NCBI GenBank assembly: GCA_003224785.1
Contig: QHZV01000033.1
Location: 1-5,201 of the forward strand
Direction: 5' to 3'
Source of the DNA: Acidobacteriota bacterium
Lineage (GTDB): Bacteria > Acidobacteriota > Terriglobia > Terriglobales > Acidobacteriaceae
Length of the DNA: 5,201 nt
The position numbers and the translations under genes were made by a program. The notes beneath the pieces were generated by a model. That model searched no databases and was not told the DNA's origin. It worked only from the letters and a program-made list of their open reading frames with translations. Of this stretch, positions 5,162 to 5,201 are shown in pieces; position 1 is the first letter of the stretch, and each line of letters starts with the position of its first letter.

Positions 5162-5201
5162 GCCTTCTCCGACTCGGGCGTCTTGAAGCTCCAGGCCTGC
5201 C

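Overview
The window looks like chromosomal DNA from a GC-rich soil-type bacterium, most likely an acidobacterium (Terriglobia or 'Candidatus Koribacter'-like). Three things point there. The PD40 beta-propeller protein at the left edge has the layout of the C-terminal half of acidobacterial Ser/Thr kinase-propeller proteins. The spacers carry short dispersed repeats (a GGAAGAGCGGCCAT palindromic element and TCAGG-type heptamers) of a kind I associate with acidobacterial spacers. A LysM plus DUF4015 glycoside-hydrolase-like secreted protein is also present. The taxonomic call is inference; there is no rRNA or marker gene here.

Layout: (1) 2-1318 (+), the 3' part of a PD40/TolB-like propeller gene whose 5' end lies left of the window. 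(2) 1319-1620, a convergent spacer with a GC-rich hairpin and three copies of a palindromic repeat arranged direct-inverted-direct; the last copy runs into the 3' end of the next gene. (3) 1621-3036 (-), a secreted or membrane-anchored LysM-DUF4015 protein with a GTG start and a clear Shine-Dalgarno. (4) 3037-3570, a divergent spacer of about 530 bp holding two heptamer arrays in opposite orientation and, near its right end, a promoter-like element overlapped by an inverted repeat. (5) 3571-4737 (+), a single-ring Clp-type AAA+ ATPase equivalent to the second ATPase domain of ClpA/ClpB/ClpC, without N-domain or D1. (6) 4755-4784, a strong intrinsic terminator, probably bidirectional. (7) 4808-5161 (-), a small protein with two CxxC pairs, whose frame stays open to the right edge.

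Every neighbouring gene pair is convergent or divergent, so no operon is visible and each gene seems to be its own transcription unit. The sequence gives no sign that the four genes share a pathway. No CRISPR, integrase, transposase, tRNA or rRNA was seen. I do not see a clearly new multi-gene system. The points most worth checking are the solo Clp-like ATPase with a possible ClpP-docking tripeptide, the inverted repeat over its putative promoter, and the structured repeats in the two spacers.
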